This document shows, one piece after another, positions 8,767 through 17,485 of a stretch of 64,000 bases of DNA (positions within the stretch are counted from its first letter, which is position 1; every line of letters starts with the position of its first letter). The translations under genes were made by a program, and so were the position numbers. Source of the stretch: Flectobacillus sp. BAB-3569 (lineage in GTDB: Bacteria > Bacteroidota > Bacteroidia > Cytophagales > Spirosomataceae); the NCBI RefSeq assembly GCF_002270355.1, contig NZ_NJFZ01000007.1:124001-188000 (forward strand). The letters are read 5' to 3'. A model generated the notes under the pieces. That model made no database searches. It saw nothing but the letters and a program-made list of their open reading frames with translations, and had not been told where the DNA came from.

Positions 8767-9372
8767 ATGAAAAATTTAAAATGGATTATCGGTTTAGTGA
8801 TTTTAGTCATTGTTGGCTATACCATATTCAACGGAAGCGAATCTGCACCGAAGCAAGATAACGCTGCTTACACGCAGCAACTCCAAAATGCTCGAAAAGA
8901 AAAGGATGAATTTTTCAAAACAGGGAAAGAATCTCCTATCGAAGATAAAGCCGCTTTCAAAGGTTTATCCTATTTTGAGACAGACCCTACTTGGAAGGTT
9001 TTGGGAAAAATAGATAAAGTCAAAAGTGGTCAAAAATTCGAAATTCAAATGACGGGAGGCGAAACAGAGACGTATGAACCTTACGGAAATATCAGTTTTG
9101 AAAAAGAAGGAAAAAAGGTTTCGTTGAAAATATTTATCAATAGTGAGGGAATGTTGTTTTTACCTTTCAAAGATTTGACTTCAGGTAAAGAAACTTACGG
9201 CGCAGGAAGATATATCGACCTTGATCCAAAAAATGAAAAGGATTCACAAATTGAGATTGATTTTAACTTAGCCTATCATCCATTTTGTGCTTACAACCAT
9301 ACATTTACTTGTCCGCTACCACCAGCCGAAAACTTGATTCCAATGGCAGTAACAGCAGGCGAAAAACTTTAA
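8767..9372 (+). CDS. DUF1684 domain protein
   Basis: 201 residues from the ATG at 8767. An upstream in-frame ATG at 8704 would add 21 residues before the membrane segment, but a promoter-like box lies between the two. The N-terminus is a signal anchor or signal peptide (WIIGLVILVIVGYTIF). The C-terminal signature of DUF1684 is clear: RYIDLDP, DFNLAYHPFCAYN, TCPLPPAENLIPMAV, AGEK. Conserved Cys and Pro residues are present, but no activity is established for the family. It lies divergently from riboflavin synthase. Confidence 0.88.
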   Translation: MKNLKWIIGLVILVIVGYTIFNGSESAPKQDNAAYTQQLQNARKEKDEFFKTGKESPIEDKAAFKGLSYFETDPTWKVLGKIDKVKSGQKFEIQMTGGETETYEPYGNISFEKEGKKVSLKIFINSEGMLFLPFKDLTSGKETYGAGRYIDLDPKNEKDSQIEIDFNLAYHPFCAYNHTFTCPLPPAENLIPMAVTAGEKL

Positions 9373-9477
9373 TTTGATTGGAGATTTGGGATTTTTGATT
9401 TCGGAAGTAAATGAACATGCCTTCCTTCCCAAAATCAAAAATCCCAAATTAGGAGTGTACGAAGAATTCTAAAACTG

Positions 9478-9588
9478 TTTATTTCGGATATCGGATGTTG
9501 GATTTCGGAAGTGTAATCTTATACATTTCCGAAAAAATAAAGGTATTTAACCGAGTTTCCGAAATCCGCAATCCCAAATCCGAAATAC
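9478..9588 (+). repeat. MITE/REPIN-like dispersed repeat, copy 2
   Basis: Starts TTTATTTCGGATATCGGATG and ends in CCCAAATCCGAAATAC. The two ends can fold on each other as an imperfect stem of about 30 bp. A shorter inverted pair (GGATTTTTGATTTCGG at 9388 / CCAAAATCAAAAATCCC at 9428) lies just before it. The copy reaches to within 5 bp of the acyl-CoA dehydrogenase stop codon. Confidence 0.8.
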
Positions 9589-9592
9589 ACTG

Positions 9593-11401
9593 TTAGGCTT
9601 CTACCTCCTCTTGTAACACCGTCAGTACTTCTGTATCCAACAATCTGGCGGCAAGGCTCAACGTCTTGATTAGTTCATAATGGAAATAGAATTTCATCGT
9701 ATGAATTTTATCTTGATAGAACGCCAGTTCATCGCCAGTCGGCGCTTGTTGTTCTATCACATTTTGAGCTACAATGCCTTGTTTCAGCCATTGCCAAGCC
9801 ACGGTGATAATACCAAACAACTCCATATACAAAGTAGCATCTGCCAAAAATACCTCATTGTTTCCTTGAGCGGCCAAGCCAAGCAAGTGCATAGTCACTT
9901 TCTGTAAACGACCTAATTCCTTTTCTAGCTTTTCGGCATACGGTAACAATACTTCATGTGTTTTGGCTTCTGCAACGGTTTTCATCACTTCAGCAAAAAG
10001 AAGTTGAGGCGCTCTGCCACCGTTAGCGGTAACACCTCTACCCAGTAAATTCAAAGAATGGATTCCCGTGGTGCCTTCATAAATCGACATAATTCTTACA
10101 TCGCGTGCCATTTGCTCCAAGGGAAAATCTTCGGTATATCCATACCCTCCAAATACTTGCAAACCTTCATTTACCGCTTTGATACCATATTCGGCTGGAT
10201 ACGTTTTGGCAACTGTCGTCATCAAATCTAGCATCGTTTGATAAGCTTTTGCCTCCTCGCTGTCGCTACCCAAGCCATGAATCATATCTTGCCACCAATA
10301 ACATTGAAACAACAAACCAATACAACCCTCGACAATCGCCTTTTGGAACGTCAGCATACGACGCACATCAGGGTGATTGATAATGAACGTCTGTGAGTCA
10401 ACGAGATTCTTATTCGTTAATCTTCGACCTTGTGGACGCTCTTGGGCATACTCCAAAGCCGCATAATAGGCAGCCGAAGCGATATAAGTACCACCCATAC
10501 CCACTCCCAGACGAGCTTCGTTCATCATTTGGAACATATATTGCAAACCACGATTGGCCTCTCCTACCAAATACCCTACGGAATTATCCTTATCTCCAAA
10601 AGTCAAGTGCATCGCTGGCGTAGCTTTTTGCCCCATTTTATGATAAATACCCGTCGAAACCACATCATTGTCTATCGTATAGTTGCCAGCGTCATCGGCT
10701 CTAAATTTCGGAACCACAAATAATGAAATACCCTTCGTTCCTAGCGGAGCGCCATCGATTCTTGCCAAAACCAAATGAATAATATTATCGGCAATGTCAT
10801 GATCGCCCGCAGAGATAAATACCTTTTGCCCTTTGATTTTATAGGTTCCATCTGCCTGAGGCGAGGCCGTAGTGACTACATCCGACAAAGAACTTCCAGC
10901 CTGAGGCTCAGTCAAACACATTGTGCCTGTCCACTCAGCGGTAATCATACGGTCAGCAAATTTTTCTTGCAATTCTTTTGAGCCAAAAGAATAAATCAAA
11001 TGTGCCGAACCAGCAGTCAAGCCCGTAAACATCACAAATGAGTTATGCGCAGCGCCACGAATAAACTCATTGGCGGCATTGACCAACAAAGGCAATTGCT
11101 GTCCACCATGCTCATAGTGGAAAGTGGCGCTAATCATGCCAGAGTCCCCCATTGCCTTCATATAATCCTTTACGGCAGGATGCACTTTTACTTGACCATT
11201 GATAAGCTCAGGTTGTTTACGGTCAGATTCCACGTAGGCAGGACGCATGATTTTATCGGCAATTTCCTCAGCCGTATCCAATACCATATCAAACATATCA
11301 GGCGTGTAATCCTGAAAATGAGGATACTGCGTAAGTTCTCCCACTTTGAGTACCTCCTTGAGCATAAAGTCGAGATTTCGACGAGAATATTGTTGTGCCA
11401 T
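9593..11401 (-). CDS. Acyl-CoA dehydrogenase (with C-terminal extension domain)
   Basis: 602 residues, longer than the 380-residue core dehydrogenases, as expected for the subgroup with an extra C-terminal domain. Order: N-terminal helical domain; middle beta domain with CLTEPQAGSSLSDV and the flavin-contacting KGQKVFISAG; C-terminal helical domain with FGGYGYTEDFPLEQMARD and SIYEGTTGIHSLNLLGRG, where the Glu is the likely catalytic base; then a helical tail. It oxidises acyl-CoA thioesters to enoyl-CoA and passes electrons to ETF, mainly in beta-oxidation. Chain-length preference cannot be read. The gene is monocistronic here. Confidence 0.93.
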   Translation of the reverse strand: MAQQYSRRNLDFMLKEVLKVGELTQYPHFQDYTPDMFDMVLDTAEEIADKIMRPAYVESDRKQPELINGQVKVHPAVKDYMKAMGDSGMISATFHYEHGGQQLPLLVNAANEFIRGAAHNSFVMFTGLTAGSAHLIYSFGSKELQEKFADRMITAEWTGTMCLTEPQAGSSLSDVVTTASPQADGTYKIKGQKVFISAGDHDIADNIIHLVLARIDGAPLGTKGISLFVVPKFRADDAGNYTIDNDVVSTGIYHKMGQKATPAMHLTFGDKDNSVGYLVGEANRGLQYMFQMMNEARLGVGMGGTYIASAAYYAALEYAQERPQGRRLTNKNLVDSQTFIINHPDVRRMLTFQKAIVEGCIGLLFQCYWWQDMIHGLGSDSEEAKAYQTMLDLMTTVAKTYPAEYGIKAVNEGLQVFGGYGYTEDFPLEQMARDVRIMSIYEGTTGIHSLNLLGRGVTANGGRAPQLLFAEVMKTVAEAKTHEVLLPYAEKLEKELGRLQKVTMHLLGLAAQGNNEVFLADATLYMELFGIITVAWQWLKQGIVAQNVIEQQAPTGDELAFYQDKIHTMKFYFHYELIKTLSLAARLLDTEVLTVLQEEVEA

Positions 11402-11602
11402 ATATTAAATAGGATTTTATTTCTTTAAAAGTTATATTCTATTTTAAGTAAAAATAATACAAATATAAATATTATGCAAGCATACTATTTATGATAAAAA
11501 TTATTGAGCTGTAAGAATTTGTCTGATTTTTATCATGACTCGCTCCTACAGCTCAGAAAGGTGATTTTTATCTTTTTTTGATTTGGAAATCTAAATAAGT
11601 TT

Positions 11603-11640
11603 GCTAAAATTTGCCATAACTAAAAGCTTAGTAGATATTT
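11603..11640 (+). promoter_or_regulatory. Upstream element shared by two TlpA-like genes, copy 1
   Basis: A block containing CTAAAATTTGCCATAACTAA and CTTAGTAGATATTT recurs with few changes 1.7 kb downstream, ahead of the next TlpA-like gene. It contains an ACTAA ... TTAGT inverted repeat. It sits about 65 bp before the start of the first gene of the array. The rest of 11402-11704 is AT-rich with nothing else recognised. Confidence 0.55.
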
Positions 11641-11704
11641 GGTTTACACATTATCATTTTTAGTCTCCTAATGATTTCTAATACCCTATCAATCTCTATA
11701 AATC

Positions 11705-13191
11705 ATGATCAAAATCTACACCACCGCCCTCAGTTTTATCACTCTCATTTGTTTATTAGGCTCATGTAAACAAACAGAAAAATCTGATAATACAGGTGGG
11801 TCATACGCTACTCTATATGGTACCATCAATATCTCTCCTGAGTTAGAATCAATTGATAATATTCCCTTGTATCAGTTCAACTATGCGCTTCAAGATAGAG
11901 CCCCAATAGCTCGTATAGCATTAGACAAACCACAAAAGGAATATAGAATAAAACTAAAAATCGATAAGCCAGCACTTTTTCAATTGGCACATCAAGGAAT
12001 TTTTGTTAGTCCTCACGATTCTGTCCATCTAAATATTTCCATCAAAAAAGACGCTCATTCTGATTTACCCAAGACAATCTTCGAAGTATTGTCTTCTCAA
12101 AACAAAGGTAATTATCTCTATTATCAACAGTTTTCTGACCCAGAAACTTCAAGTTTACTGAATATCAACATTGAAGACTATCTTCAGAATTTTAGTCAGT
12201 ATAAGGCAAGATTAAAAGAGGAATATGATTTTCGCAGAAACCAGTTTAATAACTTTAGTCTTCAATATCCTGTTAGTAATGAGTTCAAATCATGGGTACT
12301 AAATGACTTAAAGTTTCAATATTTCGACGGTTTACTTAGCACACTATACTACACTAATCATACGACACTGGACGCAGATTTTTTTAAAGAAATTAAGACC
12401 ACTTTTCAGCAAAATGATAGTCTTCTTCACATGGTTTCGTATGGAAGTTTTTGCCTAAACTACATTTGGCAATACAAGAATCAAATCAAAAATGGTAATG
12501 ACTATTGGAATAACCTGTCGAGTTTAAATAGCCTCACACATTCTATCAATACAAATTTTAAGGGGACTACAAGAGACTATCTGTTATATACGCTGTTGAG
12601 AGATATTGCTGAAAATAAAAATCAGCGCTATGATGTTTCTATTCAACAGTTTTTTCAAAACACAAAAAATCAGATAAAAGATAGCCTCTTTATCAAGGCT
12701 GTTAACCACCTAAACTTTACAGAATCAAATCTTTCTATCCCAGAAGATGTGCAAAAGCTATCACTAGAAAATAGTATTGGTGAGAAAAGTGAACTAAATG
12801 ATATTTTGAAAAAACATAAAGGAAAAATCATTTTTGTTGATTTCTGGGCATCGTGGTGCAGTCCATGTATAGCCGAGTTTGGAAGCTTAAAAAAATCATA
12901 AAGTCATACAAAAAAGATATAGTCTTTATCAATTTTTCCATTGACACCGAACAATCAAAATGGCAAAAGAGCGCTCAAAAAAATCTACCCGAAGGTGTTG
13001 AATCATATAGAATTCTAGGAACAAAAGCCAATGATGACATTTTAAGTTCATTCTGGGGTTTGTCTACTATTCCTCGCTATGTCATTATTAACCAGCAAGG
13101 AAACATCGCTTATTTCAATGCTCCACGTCCTTCCGAATCCAAACTTCATGAAATTATCAAGCTATTGCCAAAGAGCAATTCGCTCCATTGA
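11705..13191 (+). CDS. TlpA-like thioredoxin-domain lipoprotein 1 (frameshifted as written)
   Basis: As written, the first frame stops at 12901 and the second continues from within it. With one extra A in the A7 run at 12889-12895 the gene reads as 495 residues. It has a lipoprotein signal (LICLLGSC), a long variable N-terminal region with a DUF4369-like start, then a thioredoxin domain with WCSPC (Cys385, Cys388). After the junction come IVFINFSID, the cis-proline motif TIPRYVII and the tail NAPRPSES. TlpA-type proteins are membrane-tethered thiol oxidoreductases of the periplasm. The break is either a sequence error, a real mutation, or -1 slippage on A AAA AAA, which is in phase. Confidence 0.75.
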
Positions 13192-13294
13192 TTTAGCATA
13201 CTTTCATTTCTGAATATCTTTTATTTCAGATTTATTAGCGTAGAAAGTAGTACACATACTTTTTGTTTGTTGGCTAGGAAATGAAAAAATATTT

Positions 13295-13332
13295 TCTAAA
13301 ATTTGTTATAACTAAAGATTTAGTAGATTTTT
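13295..13332 (+). promoter_or_regulatory. Upstream element shared by two TlpA-like genes, copy 2
   Basis: CTAAAATTTGTTATAACTAA followed by TTTAGTAGATTTTT, matching the block at 11603-11640 with few substitutions and keeping the ACTAAA ... TTTAGT inverted repeat. It lies about 35-70 bp upstream of the second TlpA-like gene. Confidence 0.55.
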
Positions 13333-13366
13333 CCTCATAAATAAACCATATACTCCTATACCTCCT

Positions 13367-14737
13367 ATGAAAACTCAATGGTCTTATTATTTGCTGCTTT
13401 GCTTAGTAATAGCATGTTCGACTAAGGACACTAAACATAATGTTTCAAATAGCACCGAATTTTTCTTCAAATCGTCTGATAAAGATTCAATCATAGCTAA
13501 TATCGATTTATCAGAGCAAGAAACAAAAAAATATGCTAAACAATTTACTATTACTGCGTCAAAGTCGACAGAAATTCCTTTGGTGCATGGCTATCATATA
13601 GTAGGATTAGAGTATTACCCTTCCTATTATGGAGAAATCATTGTATCTAAAGGCGATAAAATATCGATTGAGCTCAATGATGGAATGCTTTCTTTTTTCA
13701 AAACCAACGAGGACAAAAAAGTAAAAATAAATACTATCCAACAGCAAATCATTTTTGATTCTTTAGGTTATCAAAATCTTCAAAAACAAACCCAACTTTT
13801 TTTAGAAACCAAAATTAATAATCAGACTAGGAAAAATAATGATGCCCTTAGTTTATTACAACATTATCTAAAATACTTCGATGATGTTTTTAAAAATATT
13901 GAGAAAAGCTACAAATCAGATGAATATAAACTTCTTCTCATAAAATCAGCCAAAGTACAACTTTACGAAAACTTATCGAAGGTAAACGATCAGATAGAAA
14001 GTGATACATTATCAAATTTCTTAAAATCGAAACAATTCTTAAATGAAACTAACTTGAATGATAGAGTACTATCAAAACTATTTGTTTGCTACAATCATTA
14101 TAACCTATTTAAACGCCCAAGAAATAAATCACTTTCAGAAAAATACAATTCCGATTTTAATTCATTCTCTACTCCATTACAAAGTTATTTTAAGCGACTA
14201 GTAATAAGCACTATGATTAATGATAAATATGACAGGAAAACCATAGGAAAATTTATCGATGATTATGAGAAGAATTATGGTGTACATGAAGATATTGAGG
14301 CAATGAAGCAAGAAATTGAATATGGTATTAAGGATAGTAAAGATTTAAAGTTAATAGGAATTGACCATAAGCCAGAAACATGGGAAACGCTTATACGTAA
14401 ATACAGAGGTAAAAAAATTTATGTAGACTTTTGGGCCAGTTGGTGTGGTCCATGCATTAGTGAATTACCTTATTCAAAGAAAATGAAAGCTCAATACCAA
14501 GATATGGTATTTATATATTTGGCGCTAAATGACAAGGAGGATGCATGGCGTAAAGCCATTGTCAAATACAATCTCTTTTCAGACAGTTATCTGATTACTA
14601 ACTCAAAAAGTGCTCAATTTATTTTTGAACACAACATCAGTACAATTCCAAGATATATGATTATAAATGAAAATGGGAAAATCATTAATCCTGATGCACC
14701 TCGTCCTTCAAGTGGTCTTCTAAAAGATATGCTATAG
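13367..14737 (+). CDS. TlpA-like thioredoxin-domain lipoprotein 2
   Basis: 456 residues, intact. Lipoprotein signal ending CLVIACST. The N-terminal 330 residues are helical, Lys/Asn-rich and poorly conserved relative to its neighbours. The C-terminal thioredoxin domain has KIYVDFWASWCGPC near residue 360, VFIYLALND, the cis-Pro motif TIPRYMII and the family tail NPDAPRPSSG. It is expected to be a periplasmic thiol-disulfide reductant or a relative of one. It begins a run of closely spaced genes (33 bp to the next), so a polycistron to 18.8 kb is possible. Confidence 0.88.
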   Translation: MKTQWSYYLLLCLVIACSTKDTKHNVSNSTEFFFKSSDKDSIIANIDLSEQETKKYAKQFTITASKSTEIPLVHGYHIVGLEYYPSYYGEIIVSKGDKISIELNDGMLSFFKTNEDKKVKINTIQQQIIFDSLGYQNLQKQTQLFLETKINNQTRKNNDALSLLQHYLKYFDDVFKNIEKSYKSDEYKLLLIKSAKVQLYENLSKVNDQIESDTLSNFLKSKQFLNETNLNDRVLSKLFVCYNHYNLFKRPRNKSLSEKYNSDFNSFSTPLQSYFKRLVISTMINDKYDRKTIGKFIDDYEKNYGVHEDIEAMKQEIEYGIKDSKDLKLIGIDHKPETWETLIRKYRGKKIYVDFWASWCGPCISELPYSKKMKAQYQDMVFIYLALNDKEDAWRKAIVKYNLFSDSYLITNSKSAQFIFEHNISTIPRYMIINENGKIINPDAPRPSSGLLKDML

Positions 14738-14770
14738 TGACTTACTCCTATATCTAAACCTCCAAAAATC

Positions 14771-15046
14771 ATGTACAAAACCTATTGCCTTCTCTCCTTT
14801 TTCTGGATATGCTTTCTATTTAAAGGTCATAGCGCTATGCTATATGCTGAAAATATACTTACTACTGACTCCACGACATTAGACATTCGAGCTTCAAAAG
14901 AAAAGCCTTTCAAATTCTACTATAAAGTAAGTTCTATTCCTCGTTATATGCTCGTAGGACGCGATGGCACAATAATCAGCGACAATGCACCCAGACCAAC
15001 CGATCAACATATAAGAAGTTTTTTGGATGAGATTTTGAAGAAATAA
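14771..15046 (+). CDS. Internally deleted TlpA-like remnant (91 aa)
   Basis: An intact 91-codon frame. An N-terminal hydrophobic export signal and a short linker are joined directly to the last 45 residues of the TlpA-like family: SSIPRYMLVGRDG, then NAPRPTDQ and a helix ending LDEILKK. The thioredoxin active-site region (WCxxC) and the 300-residue N-domain are missing. It could be a decayed copy or a small exported protein that keeps only the cis-proline/tail unit. Its frame is open throughout, unlike the next remnant. Confidence 0.65.
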   Translation: MYKTYCLLSFFWICFLFKGHSAMLYAENILTTDSTTLDIRASKEKPFKFYYKVSSIPRYMLVGRDGTIISDNAPRPTDQHIRSFLDEILKK

Positions 15047-15072
15047 GATACATATACACAAACCCTACAACT

Positions 15073-15308
15073 ATGAAACCTGTTATTATAGCTCTACTCT
15101 GTATTATTTTCTATTCTTGTAAAAGCGATAGGAAAGACGATAATCAGTCGAGTACAGAAATGCCTACGACGCCACAAAACATTACCATTATCATCAATAA
15201 TCCCTTGAAGAAGCAAATCTTTTTTGATTGGTCTTAAATGCTGACGCTCCACGTCCTTCGGATGCTAAACTTAAAACAGTTTTTGATGAATTACTCAAAG
15301 AAAAGTAA
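15073..15308 (+). pseudogene. Broken TlpA-like remnant: lipoprotein start plus out-of-frame tail
   Basis: Frame 1 from 15073 gives a 54-residue lipoprotein-like start (FYSCKSD lipobox region) that stops at 15237. From 15237 to 15308, in another frame, the sequence reads NADAPRPSDAKLKTVFDELL and ends in KEK-stop, the family's C-terminal tail. Almost the whole gene body is missing. The simplest reading is an internal deletion that joined the two ends out of frame. Confidence 0.75.
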
Positions 15309-15462
15309 TGAACGAATAGCGATACACTTGTGTGGAATTGAATGAATTTCTGTGAGTGAAGTTCTCTCTTTGAAAAATCGCAACATTTATCAGTTCTCAG
15401 TTTATCAGTTAACACGTATTATCCAACAATCAATATAGTCTAAACCTCAAAAACAGTCCAGA

Positions 15463-16929
15463 ATGAAAGTCAATCTCATCTTCTTATTACTTTTCATAAC
15501 CATTTGTTTTTCATCTATTTCACAGATTCAAAAACCAGATTCTATAGTCGTGACAATGGATAAACAAACAAAACGTAATATTGATAAGTACAATAATTTT
15601 TGGTATTTATTTCCCTATGTAACTGTGTATGATAGTCGTCATCCTAATGGGGTTGAAATACTCAACAAACAGTCATTAAAAGATACCATCACTACCCTAT
15701 TATTCTCTACAGAAGACGATTTCTATATACTCAATTGTAGAACCCTACAAAGTGAAGTTGAAGTAGTTGTTAAAAATGGAGATAAGGTTATTCTATCTTT
15801 AAATAATGAGCAAATAGCGATAAATGTTACCAACAGAACAACTCAGCCTTTAGAATTTAAGGTAGATAATATATTATATCACAGACAGAAAAACCCATTA
15901 ATTTTAGTCAAAAAATACTACAATCCACTACATTTTATGTCTATTGAGGAGGCATTGAAGACTCCTAAAAAAAAGTATCTCGTAAAAAAACAAGCATTTG
16001 AGGAAATTGCCGCTTGTATAAAATCGGCTACTCAAATAGTAGATTCTTTAGAGCAAAATGCCCTAATTTCCACTAATACGGCTAGTTTTAATAAAATGAA
16101 ATTTAGGACTTTTTTGCTTTCACTAAATATCTTAGAATCTAAAATAAACTTTGATTCTGCCAGAATATTACTAAACTCCTACCCTAATACGCTTCGGTAT
16201 CCTGACAAATACCATTACAAATTAGCTGAATGTATTACCGATAAATTTATTGTCGAAAAAGCCAAAGAAATTCCATTTAATGATCTTACAAATAGAGACT
16301 ACGCTGAAATCTACGATAAAATAAACCAGAGTGACCTATTTCTAACCAGACATAAAAACTTTCTTTTAATGCGAGAATTAGACAGGATTTTCAAGTCTTT
16401 TTCGAGAAATATCAGTAAAAAATACTATGATTCCTTTCTTAACAATACTCAAGATAGTGCAGCTAAAAATATAGTCCGTGATAAATATGCTTTCTTTTTT
16501 ACTCCAATTAATAACCGTGATGAAGTGTTATCTGTACAAAATCAAAAGCAGTCATTGAGTGAATTACTAAAGGAAAATAAACTTACCTATGTTGACTTTT
16601 GGGCATCGTGGTGTGGTCCTTGTAGAGTCGAAGTACCGCATTCTAAAAAGTTACAAGAAAAGTATGAAAAGGATATAAACTTCATATACCTTTCCATTGA
16701 TCAAAATGCTACTCAATGGAAAACAGCGATAAATCAACTTGCTTTACCTTTGAAGAAAAACTTCTTAATAACCAATCCTAAAAACAATACATTAATTCAA
16801 AAATATAAGGTTATCTCTATTCCTAGGTACATGATTATTGATGCTAAAGGGGTAGTTATTAATCAAAATGCCCCACGTCCTTCCGACCCTAGACTGATAA
16901 AGGTTTTTAATGAGCTACTAAAAAAGTAA
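15463..16929 (+). CDS. TlpA-like thioredoxin-domain protein 3
   Basis: 488 residues, intact. Sec signal (LFITICFSSISQ) without a clear lipobox. A variable N-region of about 360 residues (beta-rich first, then helical) precedes the thioredoxin domain: LTYVDFWASWCGPC near residue 380, INFIYLSID, SIPRYMII and the tail NQNAPRPSDPRL. The CGPC motif matches classical reducing thioredoxins. The preceding 150 bp hold no gene. The next gene begins 12 bp after its stop. The substrate is unknown. Confidence 0.88.
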   Translation: MKVNLIFLLLFITICFSSISQIQKPDSIVVTMDKQTKRNIDKYNNFWYLFPYVTVYDSRHPNGVEILNKQSLKDTITTLLFSTEDDFYILNCRTLQSEVEVVVKNGDKVILSLNNEQIAINVTNRTTQPLEFKVDNILYHRQKNPLILVKKYYNPLHFMSIEEALKTPKKKYLVKKQAFEEIAACIKSATQIVDSLEQNALISTNTASFNKMKFRTFLLSLNILESKINFDSARILLNSYPNTLRYPDKYHYKLAECITDKFIVEKAKEIPFNDLTNRDYAEIYDKINQSDLFLTRHKNFLLMRELDRIFKSFSRNISKKYYDSFLNNTQDSAAKNIVRDKYAFFFTPINNRDEVLSVQNQKQSLSELLKENKLTYVDFWASWCGPCRVEVPHSKKLQEKYEKDINFIYLSIDQNATQWKTAINQLALPLKKNFLITNPKNNTLIQKYKVISIPRYMIIDAKGVVINQNAPRPSDPRLIKVFNELLKK

Positions 16930-16941
16930 CGCTATACCCCT

Positions 16942-17388
16942 ATGAAACTCATTCTCATCAATCTCCTTCTTATTGGTACAACGGCATATACAAGTCATGC
17001 GCAAAAGCAAGAGACAATCAGGGTATTTGATATTGAATCTTTTATAAGTTCTTACCAAGAAATTAGATCTGATACGATGGTGTATATGGCAATACAACAT
17101 CCTGCAACTTTCCCCGAAGGAAATATGGCGCTGAATCGTTTTGTAAAACAATATATATAAAAACACTTTAAAAGTTCTATTCAAGATAAGGTCATGGTTT
17201 TGTATTCAATCATTATCGAAAAAAATGGTTGCATCTCTGGAGTTCATATTCTACCTACCAACAATACCGATAAAGGTCTAGAAGGTCATGTAAAAGAAGC
17301 GTTATTTGCCTCCGCACCGTGGTTTCCTGCTTTACAAGACGGTAAACGATTGAGATATAAAACCTACTTTTCGGTTCAGTTTCCTTAG
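16942..17388 (+). pseudogene. Stand-alone TonB C-terminal domain protein with in-frame stop
   Basis: One continuous frame is interrupted by TAA at 17158-17160. The first part is a signal peptide (LLLIGTTAYTSHAQ) and the start of a TonB-C-like domain (PATFPEGNMALNRFVKQYI). After the stop the same domain continues with KHFKSS, VMVLYSIIIEKNGCISGV, APWFPALQDGKRLR and YFSVQFP. TonB C-terminal domains contact outer-membrane receptors; this one has no membrane anchor, so it would be a free periplasmic form. A single substitution or suppression would restore about 148 residues. Confidence 0.7.
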
Positions 17389-17485
17389 GTCGGCTTTTAA
17401 GGCATTTTCACAGAGAGGTATGACTTATTTTAAAATTATAAAACAGCAATTTTTAATTTTCTCACCATAACAACCAAATTTTACC

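Noticed and set aside
12853-13191. Separate small thioredoxin gene starting at 12853
   Set aside because: Its start lies out of frame inside the upstream gene, and it lacks an export signal and WCxxC; it is the 3' part of the frameshifted TlpA-like gene.
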